A stretch of 64,000 nucleotides of DNA, from positions 37,050,068-37,114,067 of the forward strand of contig CM059566.1 of assembly GCA_030386875.1 (NCBI GenBank), read 5' to 3'. Every line of letters starts with the position of its first letter. The stretch's first letter is position 1. The notes beneath the pieces are model-generated. The model was not told the DNA's origin. It was given only the letters and a program-made list of their open reading frames with translations, and did not search any database. Positions 24,316 through 34,120 of this stretch are shown here, one piece after another. Both the position numbers and the translations under genes were made by a program. Origin of the DNA: Morinoia aosen. Its lineage: Eukaryota; Arthropoda; Malacostraca; Amphipoda; Talitridae.

Positions 24316-26400
24316 ACGAAGCTTTTAACACTGATCCTCGCGTCCAAACGAGCCGCTAATTAGTGCTATCATCTACATAGTTCCTGGAAAAATAGGAAAA
24401 GAGCTTTAGCTTTTTGCGAAATTAAACACAATGCATTCGGGAGCGCGGGCTTATTTAGTTGGTAGTGTCATGAAATCACGTAATTTAAGTCTAAGGCTGT
24501 AAACAATGGTTGGAAATCTGAACTCAAAGGAGCTAATTAGCATTCTGTTTAAAACTCAACCAAAGGCATTTGTTTCGAAAGGGATGGCGCATTTAAAAAT
24601 TCCTCTTTTTCAATCATTGGAATAAATAAACTTTTAAGACTAAAGCCTTTTGTTTTTCTGCATGTTTCAAGCTTAAGTAGTTGGAATTTTGAATAAAAAT
24701 ACCTACGTAAAAACTGGAAGTCACCTTCTCATCCTACGAGACTCAAATTTTCATATTGTAAGTAGAATTTTAATATTACTGGTACAGCAGTGGTTCTGTG
24801 TCAATATTATAATTTTCGCAGCAGTTTCGAGAAATAAGATCACATCAATGAAAGTCAATCAAAATATAACTAAAATAATTGCACCTTTCCGAGCTCGAAT
24901 TCCTTCAAAGTGCAGCACTTTCATATAAAACTGACCGAGCTTTCTGCGAGGATACAAGGGCTAACTTGAGACAGATTACGCTTTGGATCAGCTTATGTAA
25001 ACGTTAGATTAATGACTGATGTTTCATCGATTTACAATTGATTTTGGGATACAGGTCAATTTGGGATTTTGAAACAAAAACTATTAAAACTAGGGAGTTT
25101 TTTCAAAATGATTCTACAATTAAATATACCTTACAAGTGTCAGCTCTTTGGAGTGCAGGCACTTCAGAGTCCGAAAAAATGTGCAGGCTGGAATAGATTA
25201 AGCAATTTATAGAAGCAAACATTCGTTTTGCTTTTACATGGAGAATTTGAAAAATCAACGACGACATTTATAAAGAAATCTACAAGGCGTCATTACAAAG
25301 GCAACACGAGAGTAGTGGCTTACTGTCTATAGAGCTACTCAAAAAAGGTACCGCACTATATGTAGTAGTGCCATAAGAGTAGAATCAGACATTCTAGCAG
25401 CACAACTGAATTATATTGATTGTATCTTAGTTGTGCCATAAAGGAACCCAAGCATAACAATGAAAGCCCTATGTTTAGTTCGATAATGACACAAAAAAGA
25501 ATACAAAAAAGACAATGGGGCAAAATGTTTCTAATTCAAACGCTGTACGAAAACGCTGCGTTGCTTGGATGACTCTACAGCAACAAATAAAATCAGTTTC
25601 GATGGCAACCAAATTTTATCATAAGTGTAGAAGAGGCCCACAAATCGTTTGCATTTAATAATAAATTATTTTGAAGCAACTAAATAGCCTGCTTTAATTA
25701 TCGAGTAAATGCTTCCAATCTGCCAGTTTCCATTACAGGTATTCAAGATATATTGTTCTTAGTAAATATAATTGTTTATGGGCATGCTTTTCTCTCTGCT
25801 AACTAACTTAAATTATTTGCTTTCAGTCTGTTGAGTTCGCAAATGAGTTACGTAATTGAAAAAATGCTAATGCAGGGAGTCTGAGCCATCAAACGCTAGT
25901 AGTTCACATCAACGCGGTGAATTAATTTCCTGATATATTTCTAGGTACAACTTAGAGACCCTCGGAAACATGTAATTGCTCCACTATGTTCGCTTATCAG
26001 ACCATCGTTTTTGTGACCTAAAATAGAATTGAATCTAATTAAGGATATAGCAGTTCGTGTTTTCCGTATCGTTAGTTTTAATTTCGAACTGCTAAATGCA
26101 GTCAGTTCAACTCGTGAAACTGCATCAAACAGAAACAACACTGCAGAATTATTCCGTTCCCGCCGGTTATCTACTGTCTTCTTTTTAATGCACCTTCTCA
26201 GCTCTCAATTTCTTGCATCCCTTTCATTCTTCATTCTTCAAAGCCTCCGCACTTCAGCTGTTTGCTGAGGGGATGGATTCCTTCTGTCCAGGCGACCTGG
26301 ATAAATGGAAGGGAGCAGCAGCGTGATTCATGCAAGTCCAAACAGCCGGAGATCTGCAGGCAACTTTCTCCGGCGGTGAGACAGCGTCCGACGCACGAGT
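24316..26400. other. AT-rich stretch leading into a minisatellite
   Basis: I see no gene or element. From about 26270 to 26400 the composition becomes more GC-rich just before the 48-bp repeats begin. Confidence 0.5.
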
Positions 26401-26880
26401 GAAGCCTTATAGCAAGCAAGGATCTTTGATCGCATCAAGAGCGGAAGTGAAGCCTTGCAGCAAGCAAGGATCTTTGATCTTATCAAGGGCGGAAGTGAAG
26501 CCTTGCAGCAAGAAAGGATCTTTGATCGCATCAAGAGCGGAAGTGAAGCCTTGCAGCAAGCAAGGATCTTTGATCGCATCAAGAGCGGAAGTGAAGCCTT
26601 GCAGCAAGAAAGGATCTTTGATCGCATCAAGAGCGGAAGTGAAGCCTTGCAGCAAGAAAGGATCTTTGATCGTATCAAGAGCGGAAGTGAAGTCTTGCAG
26701 CAAGCAAGGAACTTTGATCGTATCAAGGGCGGAAGTGAAGCCTTGCAGCAAGCAAGGATCTTTGATCTTATCAAGGGCGGAAGTGAAGCCTTGCAGCAAG
26801 CAAGTATCTTTGATCACCTTTAGAACGAAAGCAAAGATTTGCAGCAAGCTAGGATCTTTGAATAGATCTAGGGTGAAATC
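26401..26880 (+). repeat. 48-bp minisatellite, ten copies, open in several frames
   Basis: Ten 48-bp units follow each other exactly (starts 26401, 26449, 26497 and so on to 26833). A typical unit begins GAAGCCTTGCAGCAAG and ends CATCAAGAGCGGAAGT. Copies 3-8 differ by one to a few bases; copies 9 and 10 are degenerate. Because 48 is a multiple of three and the unit lacks stops, long frames result: plus 26330-26935 (201 codons, repeat KPCSKQGSLIASRAEV), plus 26455-26823 (repeat EALQQERIFDRIKSGS), and two minus frames of 148 and 168 codons. A genuine 16-residue repeat protein is possible. Openness in several frames at once argues more for a non-coding minisatellite. Confidence 0.95.
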
Positions 26881-26993
26881 TAGATTATCAAGCAAAAACA
26901 CTGAGTTTTTCAATGCGTCGTCAATTTTGAAGTAGGATAGGAATTGAGATAAAACTTGATTTCGAAAATTTTCTCTCTAATTTTTACCAACTA

Positions 26994-28256
26994 TGCTGAG
27001 CCACATGACGACGGGGCAAAACAGATTTGTCTGATAACTTGACTGTTGAAGTTTTTTAAACTCATTGATGGAATCGTCAACGAACCTTTCCTCTGGAAAG
27101 AAAGCTACTTTTCCCTCTGAGGTAATACAGATCTCATTTGTTGAAAAAATGAAATAAAGGTGAGTGCCTATAAGAGGGAGCTGATAATTCATTAAAAGTT
27201 TTTACCTCGAACCCTTGCTATATTTTCGAGTACTAGAGGGAAATTTTATTACTCGGAGGCCTCGCGAAAAACAGTACAGAGCAGGTATACGAGACTGAGA
27301 GGAAGTTCCTCTTCGCTGATCCCTCCAGAGCCTCAGAGCAACAAAGGATTTTTAACACATTGAAATCGATGGGTTAAACTGACGTTGAACATCCAACTCA
27401 AATATAAAGTCAAAAGTTTTTAAAAATTTAATAAATAGCAAGCATTAACTGGGTAAAATAAATATTAATATTTCAAAATGATTAACAATCTTTTCAAATT
27501 AATGCTGTTGATTTTACCCAGTTAATGCTTGCTATTTATTACATTTTCCACAACTTTTGACTTTATATTTGAGTTGGATGTTGCACGTCAGTTTAACCCA
27601 TCGATTTCAATGTGTTAAAAATCCTTTGTTGCTCTGAGGCTCTGGAGGGATCAGCGAAGAGTAACTTCCTCTCAGTCTCGTATACATGCTCTGTATTGTT
27701 TATTTTTTGCAAGGCATCCGAGTAATATAATCTTCCTCTAGCACTAGAAAATGTAGCAGGGGTTCGAGGTAAAAACTTTTAACACGTTCACTGCGTTTCC
27801 GCTTTTGTTAACGGTTGGTTTGGTTTGATTGTAAGTAGCAGAATAGGGGAATTGATTTTACAGCTTGAATGAATTTTAATTCTTCCTAATGAATATGACG
27901 AATACAAGTGCACGATAACATTTTACCTCGCATGATAATTATATTGCAAAAACATCGCGAAACAGATAAAAAATCCTGCATTTATACCGGCACGTAAGTG
28001 GGCAATTTACCACTTGGCACACATGTAGCCCAATACGCAGTGAACGTGTTAATGAGTTAGCAGCTCCCTCATATTGGTACTCTTCTTTATTTATTTATTT
28101 ATCAACAAATGAGATCTGTATTACCTCAGAGGGAAAAGTAGCTTTCCTTCCAGAGGAAGTATTCGTCGGTGATTCCTTCAACAAGTTTAAAAAACTTTGA
28201 CGGTTAAGTCATCATAAACAAATCTGTTTTGCGCTGTCTACATGTTGCTGAGCTGA
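26994..28256. repeat. Long inverted repeat (foldback), arms ~470 bp, loop ~30-50 bp
   Basis: The left arm (26994 to about 27460) is reverse-complementary to the right arm (about 27511 to 28256, excluding the inserted element 27783-28048). Inner arms meet at AATAAATAGCAAGCATTAAC (27430) and GTTAATGCTTGCTATTTATT (27521). Outer ends match at CTGAGCCACATGACG (left) and CATGTTGCTGAG (right). The central 150 bp of each arm look nearly identical (for example ATTGAAATCGATGGGTTAAA on both); the outer parts are more diverged. A short coding-like segment (STNEICITSEGKVAF) is present on the minus strand of the left arm and the plus strand of the right arm, so the duplicated unit may have carried a gene fragment. 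A transcript would fold into a hairpin of several hundred base pairs. Confidence 0.95.
27783..28048. mobile_element. TTAA-flanked MITE, piggyBac-like, 266 bp
   Basis: The element begins CACGTTCACTGCGT and ends ACGCAGTGAACGTG, a perfect 14-bp terminal inverted repeat. It is flanked on both sides by TTAA (27779-27782 and 28049-28052), the target duplication typical of piggyBac elements. The corresponding position in the left arm of the surrounding inverted repeat has a single TTAA (27192-27195) and no insert. This proves insertion after the inverted duplication. It has no coding capacity and must have been mobilised in trans. Confidence 0.9.
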
Positions 28257-28261
28257 AGCAC

Positions 28262-28298
28262 GACCCACCGGTGGGTCATACCGCAATGAATGTGATAA
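28262..28298. other. Palindrome plus possible solo piggyBac-like end
   Basis: GACCCACCGGTGGGTC (28262-28277) is a perfect 16-bp palindrome. It is directly followed by ATACCGCAATGAATGTGATAA (28278-28298), which resembles the right end of the nearby MITE (ATACGCAGTGAACGTGTTAA) with a few changes. It may be the surviving end of a second, related element. No matching left end was found. Confidence 0.45.
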
Positions 28299-30009
28299 AG
28301 GCCGCAGAGCCGAGCAGCGCTGAACGTTTCTGCTGTTCTGTGCACTTGAATGCGGCTCAGTGATGCCATGTGTGCTGTTGGGAACGTGCTTCGTTTAGTT
28401 TTTCATTTAGAATTTACTGATTTTGTTATGGCAAAGTAGCTAGAAGCAGTTTGACGATCAAAATTGAACAATGTTTGGTTCTGAGACTGGTATTTTATTT
28501 TAAATAACTGCGTCTGATGCGTTTTATTATTCAATTCTTTATGTTGTTGTGCTTGTAAATGTATTACATTCGAGCCAAAAGAAATCTATGAAAACTAAGT
28601 CGCTCAAACAACCAGTAAAACTCTGCAATTTTCTTGGGAAAAGTTCTTTGCAAGAAGTCTGTTATGTTATTCGCAATCTCCAGCTCTACTGCAGAAAGCT
28701 ATTATGCAGAAGCACTCCAGATATTCCTAAGAGAATTTGTTCGTGAAACTTATTTCATTCAAGCATTCAAATTTATTCTTCTCACAGCATATAGAAAACA
28801 TGACACACAGAATATCAAATCCCTAGAAATGTTTCTAAAGTACCAAAAGCTTAGCCAGAACAAATGTCTAAAAAAGAGTTGGTTCCATTTCTGCATGACA
28901 GTCAGTGGAAAATATCAATAAGGGATGTTATGCTAAAATTTGCCGAGTTTTGTCACAAGTGATGTAAACTTGGGCCAGATTTGTGGTAGACGCGTGACTA
29001 ATTCACTGAGTATTGCTTGTAAGGCATTTAATTTATTTAGTCAACCCCTCAATGTGAGTATATGCGATTTACGTTGATGTGATGCATTAGTTTATAGCAT
29101 GTCAATATTTTACCACAGAGATACCTAATCATCGGAGACTTGACGGGGGGAAGCGAAGCTGCACACAATGCAAAAAATAAATTCTGCAGAATTTGTATGT
29201 CCATCTTGAACAAAAAATATAACGAATATAACACATCTCAGCTCCCATTATGCTGCATCAATGAGCTTGAAGAAGCCAGTGATGGATATGTCAATAATGT
29301 CACCAAGCCTTCACAAAGTTTTTAATTCACTTCATCGAAATTCGCGGATCGCTTAGCTGTAGCGAAAATAAATACTAAATGTGACCTCCATAGAATATTA
29401 ATTCTCATGACTGGCTGTCAGAATCAGTTTCAAACTGTCACTGACAATAAATCAAATGTTAATATTGCTGTCAATTGATCATTGACGGTAGAAAGCATAC
29501 GTTTTTTATACATCAGTTCCACAACAAATTCGTGCTATTCTATCTCGTTCACCTCATTCAAAATCAATATTTGTCAATGAATTTGAGTAATGAATAAATG
29601 CTGGTACAACATTAATGTGCTTCGATATCACTAACATCATTTAAAAAAGTAAGTTGTTCAATAAACGTCATTTGCTTTTGCACCATAATAAGAGTTATTA
29701 CTTCCTGCTTCCTAATTTCAAAATAACCATCTAGAATTGTTTCATTCCGCAAAGGAAAAGAAGTTTATCATAAACTCATTCACTACAATTTGAAGCTACC
29801 GAAGTAGAAAATGGAAAATGGATCTGGAGAATTTCAACTCATTCTGTCTCTCTTTTAGCTGAACGAATATTAACGCATGTTTTCTTGTGCTGTCATTTGA
29901 CGATATCAAAATGAGTTTTTCATGTGTGTTTTGGTAATATGTTTTGTTTTTGTGTAGTGCTGTGCTGGAGGTTGTGTTTCGTTAACTTGTTGTGTTTTGT
30001 AAGGTGTTG
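28299..30009. other. AT-rich non-coding stretch
   Basis: A 95-codon plus frame (28634-28921) shows no recognisable motif. No repeat or element end is seen. Confidence 0.5.
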
Positions 30010-30351
30010 GTTCTATTAATGAGTGGTGTTCTGTTGATGTGCTGCGTTCTGTTGATGTGTTGTACTATGTTGATGTGTTGCGTTCTGTTGATGTGTTGCA
30101 TTCTGATAATGTGTGGCGTTCTGTTGATGTGTTGTATTCCGTTGTTGTGTTCTGTTCTGTTCATGTGTTGTGTTCTGTTCATGTGTTGTATTCTGTTGAT
30201 GTGTTGCGTTCTGTTGATTTGTTGTATTCTGTTGTTGTGTTGTGTTCTGTTCATGTGTTGTGTTCTGTTCATGTGTTGTATTCTGTTGATGTGTTGCGTT
30301 CTGTTGATTTGTTGTATTCTGTTAGTGTGTTGTGTTCGGTTGATGCTGTGT
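30010..30351. repeat. 18-bp minisatellite with a 90-bp higher-order repeat
   Basis: About 19 units of 18 bp follow GTTCTGTTGATGTGTTGC with variants. Five successive units at 30154-30243 are repeated at 30244-30333 with only two differences. This is a clear higher-order repeat produced by a recent five-unit duplication. The plus strand is almost free of A compared with T and G. Long frames on both strands (hexapeptide NRTQHI on minus, Cys/Leu/Met on plus) follow from the six-codon period and are not convincing genes. Confidence 0.95.
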
Positions 30352-30917
30352 GTTCATGCTCATGAGATGTTTTCAGCAAAGGATAAGCTATTTCAACAGT
30401 ACTGTCACTGACGTTCAAGTTTCATTCGTCTTTCAATAGTTAAAAAATCAATATTTTGCCTGCATTAGTATTCAATTTGGAAAATTAATGATAATCAATT
30501 TTTTATATCAAATCAAGCTAGCGTTGCAGAATGATGTGCTTGTGGTAAAATTTTCGCAATATCTTCAGCATAAAAAAGTACAAACGTTATCACAAATATT
30601 TTAATTAAATAAGCAAACGTTTCGGATTTATAAAAAAAATCATCAGTTTATCAGTGCTGAAAGTGAGGGGAAAAAATCAACATTCCATCAAGAAAACCGT
30701 CATCTAAAAGTGAGTTCTAAAACACACCCACACAATTTTAATTTTAAAAATAAAATTGATGGTTAATTTGGGACGAGTGATGATGCAATATATATCTAGA
30801 AAGAAGATCCACAAGTCATTCATTCAAGGATTGTGTTTATAAATGTACAACGACTCTAAAATACGGTTACCAATAGTGCAGACTGAATCCAAAGTGGAGA
30901 AATTGGTACGTCAAGGT
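30352..30917. other. Non-coding spacer
   Basis: Nothing is recognised here except an imperfect palindrome TTAATTTTAAAAATAAAATTGA near 30737 and the left flank of the hAT-like element. Confidence 0.45.
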
Positions 30918-31080
30918 GAGTGGTTTTGAACCTTTTTTGGTCCCGAACACCTAAAGAAATTTCATTGGAACCTCGTACTTCCTGAAATAAAAATGCCAAC
31001 ACACAGCCCATATCCTATTATTTACCCAGATTTTTCTCGCACCCCCATAGAGTGGGGGCATCCCAAGTTAGGAACCCCTG
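30918..31080. mobile_element. hAT-like MITE relic, 163 bp
   Basis: The left end GAGTGGTTTTGAACC and the reverse-complemented right end CAGGGGTTCCTAAC both resemble common hAT termini (CAGTGGTTCTCAACC type). The flanks GTCAAGGT (30910-30917) and GTCTAAGT (31081-31088) agree at six of eight positions, as expected of a decayed 8-bp target duplication. The ends agree at about ten of the first sixteen bases. There is no coding capacity. Confidence 0.55.
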
Positions 31081-31467
31081 GTCTAAGTGGATGATCTTTG
31101 GCTAAACAACGTTCCCGGATTGATGAATTAGAGTTTCGTAAGGGGTCAACTTGCGCGGAAGGAGACTTCCCCATGTTGGCATATCATACTGAGGTCATAC
31201 ATCATATTATACATCATACCATACTGACAATTGGAGCATGATGATGTCAAGATAAGATTACTCAAGTATTCGTATTGTTTTTATCGTGTTACCTCATTGT
31301 ATTTGAAAGGGTTCACACTATTTTTATCTTGTTGGATGCTTACAGTAGTACCCTCAACTCTCCGTTAAAAGTTAAATGCTGTAAACTGTACCGGGTCGTA
31401 AAATGAGATTTTTTTGTTCTTCAGGTTTATTTTTTATGCTATTTTTAAAAATGGCGATGCTTAACGA
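31081..31467. other. Non-coding spacer
   Basis: Short repeated CATACATCATATTATACATC-like sequence occurs around 31193-31222; otherwise nothing. Confidence 0.4.
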
Positions 31468-31555
31468 GAGACACCGGTATGAGACACATCAGTGTAAGAC
31501 ACTTCGGCGTGAGACTCATCAGTGTGAGGCCTTGCAAAGTGAGACACGTTACTCG
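31468..31555. repeat. 15-bp degenerate tandem repeat, six copies
   Basis: Units like GAGACACATCAGTGT follow each other (31481, 31496, 31511, 31526, 31541, with a shorter one at 31468). Alternate units resemble each other more, giving a 30-bp super-period. The array lies in a 73-codon plus frame in which it reads ETHQC-type pentapeptides; I do not regard that frame as a gene. Confidence 0.75.
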
Positions 31556-31803
31556 TCACTTTACGACACAGGCACACAACAACCAGATGTACCTTGCAAT
31601 GCAAGGAGGATGGCTGACTTATAGCTTGCGTAACCCTTGAATCTATGTATTCTGAACCGAACTCGTTGAATGACCGAGACTGCGGGCAATAATGCTTATA
31701 TTTGAAGAGATCTACCACACGATGGGCTGTGTGAGCAGCCGAGAGCATGTAGAGAAAACCAAAGTCATTTTTTGAGGGAAAATACACATCCTCTTGTTTG
31801 GAT

Positions 31804-31949
31804 AACCAATAAAACGTTTTTTTTTGAGACAAACTTTATGACGTCACCATTGCGATATGTCGTTATGCCAATAGTGGGGCCAGATTTAGGGCCAGCAGTG
31901 TTGCCAGATGCAATTTGAGCGCTGCTACTGGCTCATTGCCATGACGTCA
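31804..31949 (+). promoter_or_regulatory. Two CRE palindromes and a CCAAT motif
   Basis: TGACGTCA, the full CREB/ATF site, occurs at 31839-31846 and again at 31942-31949. An AACCAAT sequence lies at 31804-31810. The region to about 32040 is richer in GC and CpG than its neighbours. No TATA box is evident downstream. Regulatory use is an inference; two 8-bp palindromes 103 bp apart could be chance. Confidence 0.3.
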
Positions 31950-32447
31950 GCATTACCAAACTGTCGACGAAAAAAGACTGGTTTGCCCATACCTTGTTTC
32001 TTCTACCTTTGTTGAGAGTGAAGACGGTGACCGAGCTAGAAATTTAAGTGCCTTAATTCGTGCGTGTAAAGTTTTATGCCGTGGCTTTCAGTTAAATTTC
32101 CATGCTTCTATCCACTCCCATTGGGTACATATTGGTAGTAGGTAGTGAAGGATTCTAGACATTTTAAGAGTGAGAGAAGGAAATCTTGCGTCTTTTTTTC
32201 ACCTCAAGATACAAGGAGTACTTATAGGCGTGATGTGCAATGTTTTTAATATTGCTGCCAGCATCAAGATGCTAATGGATTCCTGCTTCCTTTAGTTGTG
32301 TCTTCGTTCACAAGCTCTTTCTTAATGGCTCAAATTTTAAAAAAGACTAATTCCCCTTCAGTTGCTGCTGATCCGTAAAAAACATCAATGTGGAATAATT
32401 CGTAGGCATCACAGACGGACTCTCTTCGCAGTTTCCATCCGCTAGAT
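31950..32447. other. Flank of CRE pair and left target duplication of a MITE
   Basis: No coding content was recognised. The last eight bases, CGCTAGAT (32440-32447), are the left target-site duplication of the hAT-type element that follows. Confidence 0.5.
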
Positions 32448-32673
32448 CAAGACTTCTCAACGTTTCTATGGTTGTGTACCCTCTTAGCTTAATGGTGTAT
32501 CTTCATGTACCCCCAGCACAGTTAAAGGTTTAAGAAACCATTAAAGTACACTTAATGATTAATAATTATATATACGTATTTGGTTCTATGTAAATATACA
32601 TTGTACATTTTAACATATGAAGTGTGTTAAATGAACCTTTAGGGGTACATGTACCCCCGGTTGAGAAGCCCTG
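32448..32673. mobile_element. hAT-type MITE, 226 bp, perfect 8-bp target duplication
   Basis: The element starts CAAGACTTCTCAAC and its right end, reverse-complemented, reads CAGGGCTTCTCAAC: 12 of 14 match. Identical 8-bp flanks CGCTAGAT lie at 32440-32447 and 32674-32681, the diagnostic target duplication length for hAT. Subterminal GTACCCCC motifs occur near both ends (32508-32515 and on the right at 32650-32657). It is internally AT-rich and non-coding. Confidence 0.9.
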
Positions 32674-32681
32674 CGCTAGAT

Positions 32682-33502
32682 GGACGCTGTATCCATCAGT
32701 CAGAAGACCTCGCCAGCTGCAAAGCTTTTGTGTCAGGTCTTTTCGTGCCCAAATGGCGTCAAGTTTGCGGGGCACAAACTCTTCTCCCAGGACAACGATA
32801 ATTGGACCGCATGGCGACGTCTATGAACCGAGATCCAAACGTTTTGTGCAACGATTTTATTAGTGCGGTGTTATTTAGGGATACACAAATTGATCCATTT
32901 TATATTGTTAAGGAAGAATTTGTCCAGTTCTAAAAACGTTCTCTGCGGGAATTTTATTAGCCAAAGGAAATTTGAAGACAATATGCTAAATATTTAAATT
33001 TTAAGGTACAGACAGAAACTGGCCTTTTGGACGTTTTTCCCAACGACGTACTGAATAACAGGTGTGCAGAAATGAGGAAAATTATTATTCTCCTCGAATG
33101 TATTTTATCTAGAATAATATTCTTATCAAACAATCGTCTAAATACCTTGAGGGCGGGAAAAAATCGTTACGCTGAGTTGCAAGAAAAATGCATAACAATA
33201 TGAAGTACAAAATTGCTGTTAAGAAACTGAGAATTCGCAAGCCCACATTGAGTATACTCTTTCCAATCAGTATTCACGGGCAGTGGAATGCTTCTAAATC
33301 TAAAAAGAATCTTTTCATGCAAGTAGTGGAATGTTGGGATCTGATTTCAAGCTGTAAACAGCTTTCGTCAAATACCGCTAGAAGCCATGAGCTTTCATGA
33401 TTAAATCGTAGCTGCAATCAGGTCCAGGGCTTACGATGTTTGCACTCAATTAGGGCGAGCTTTACAGTGAAATTCAATGCAAATTGGAGCAAGTAGCACA
33501 AC
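32682..33502. other. Non-coding stretch
   Basis: A moderately GC-rich patch at 32690-32860 carries frames on both strands with no family signature. The rest is AT-rich. Confidence 0.4.
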
Positions 33503-33630
33503 AGAGAAGTAATGTCTCAGGGCCATGATAGACACAAACAAGCTACAACCGCGGATTGATGTCACTGAAAAACGGAAAGGATTAATGAGAGAAAAATAAT
33601 TAGAGACAGAACCTCGCGAAATTTGGATTT
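33503..33630. repeat. Dispersed diverged repeat, copy 1
   Basis: AGTAATGTCTCAGGGCCATG and later GAGACAGAACCTCGCGAAAT have counterparts in the same order at 35641-35770 (GATAATGTCTCCGGGCCATG and GAGACACAAACTTCCGAAAT). The identity is modest, so this is either an old transposon family or an old segmental duplication. Confidence 0.5.
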
Positions 33631-33868
33631 CCGGGCTTTAAAAATGTAATGATAGGGTGAGATAAAATTTTAACGCGTCTTTATCCCCATAATAAGACTG
33701 ACTATAATTTGCCATAACTTTTGCATGAAATACTAAATGAAGAAATTACCTTATCTGTGGTGTATTATGAATATGAAATGCGATCTGCCGGAACTTGCGA
33801 CACTTCGATTTAACCTGGAACAACTTATGCCTACGGCTGTACTGCAAGAGTGACGTATACAAATTTTT

Positions 33869-34120
33869 TGAAAATATCACCAGTGTAATTAAGCTTACGG
33901 TTACCCTCACGTACAAAAAATAGTAGCAGACGGATAAAACCATTACCACTTTCGCTACAAAATTTCTTTAAAGGTTTCTTCAGATTTTTCAGAGAACACA
34001 AATATCTCTGAAAATATCGCCAGTGTTATTAAGTTTCAGTTTTTTACCTCATGTGCATAATGGAGAAAAACAGCAGGCGAATAAAACCGTCGTCACTTTC
34101 GTAATGGAATTTCTTTAAAG
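33869..34120. repeat. Tandem duplication, period ~140 bp, diverged
   Basis: Copy 1 (33869-33973) and copy 2 (34009-34120) share TGAAAATATC.CCAGTGT, an AATAAAACC-like middle, CACTTTCG and AATTTCTTTAAAG in the same order. The copies differ by substitutions and by an 8-10-base length change in the middle. Confidence 0.75.

Noticed and set aside
29982..30411. Hexapeptide-repeat frames (NRTQHI; Cys/Leu/Met-rich)
   Set aside because: The 18-bp period makes several frames open together; no start context or splice evidence.
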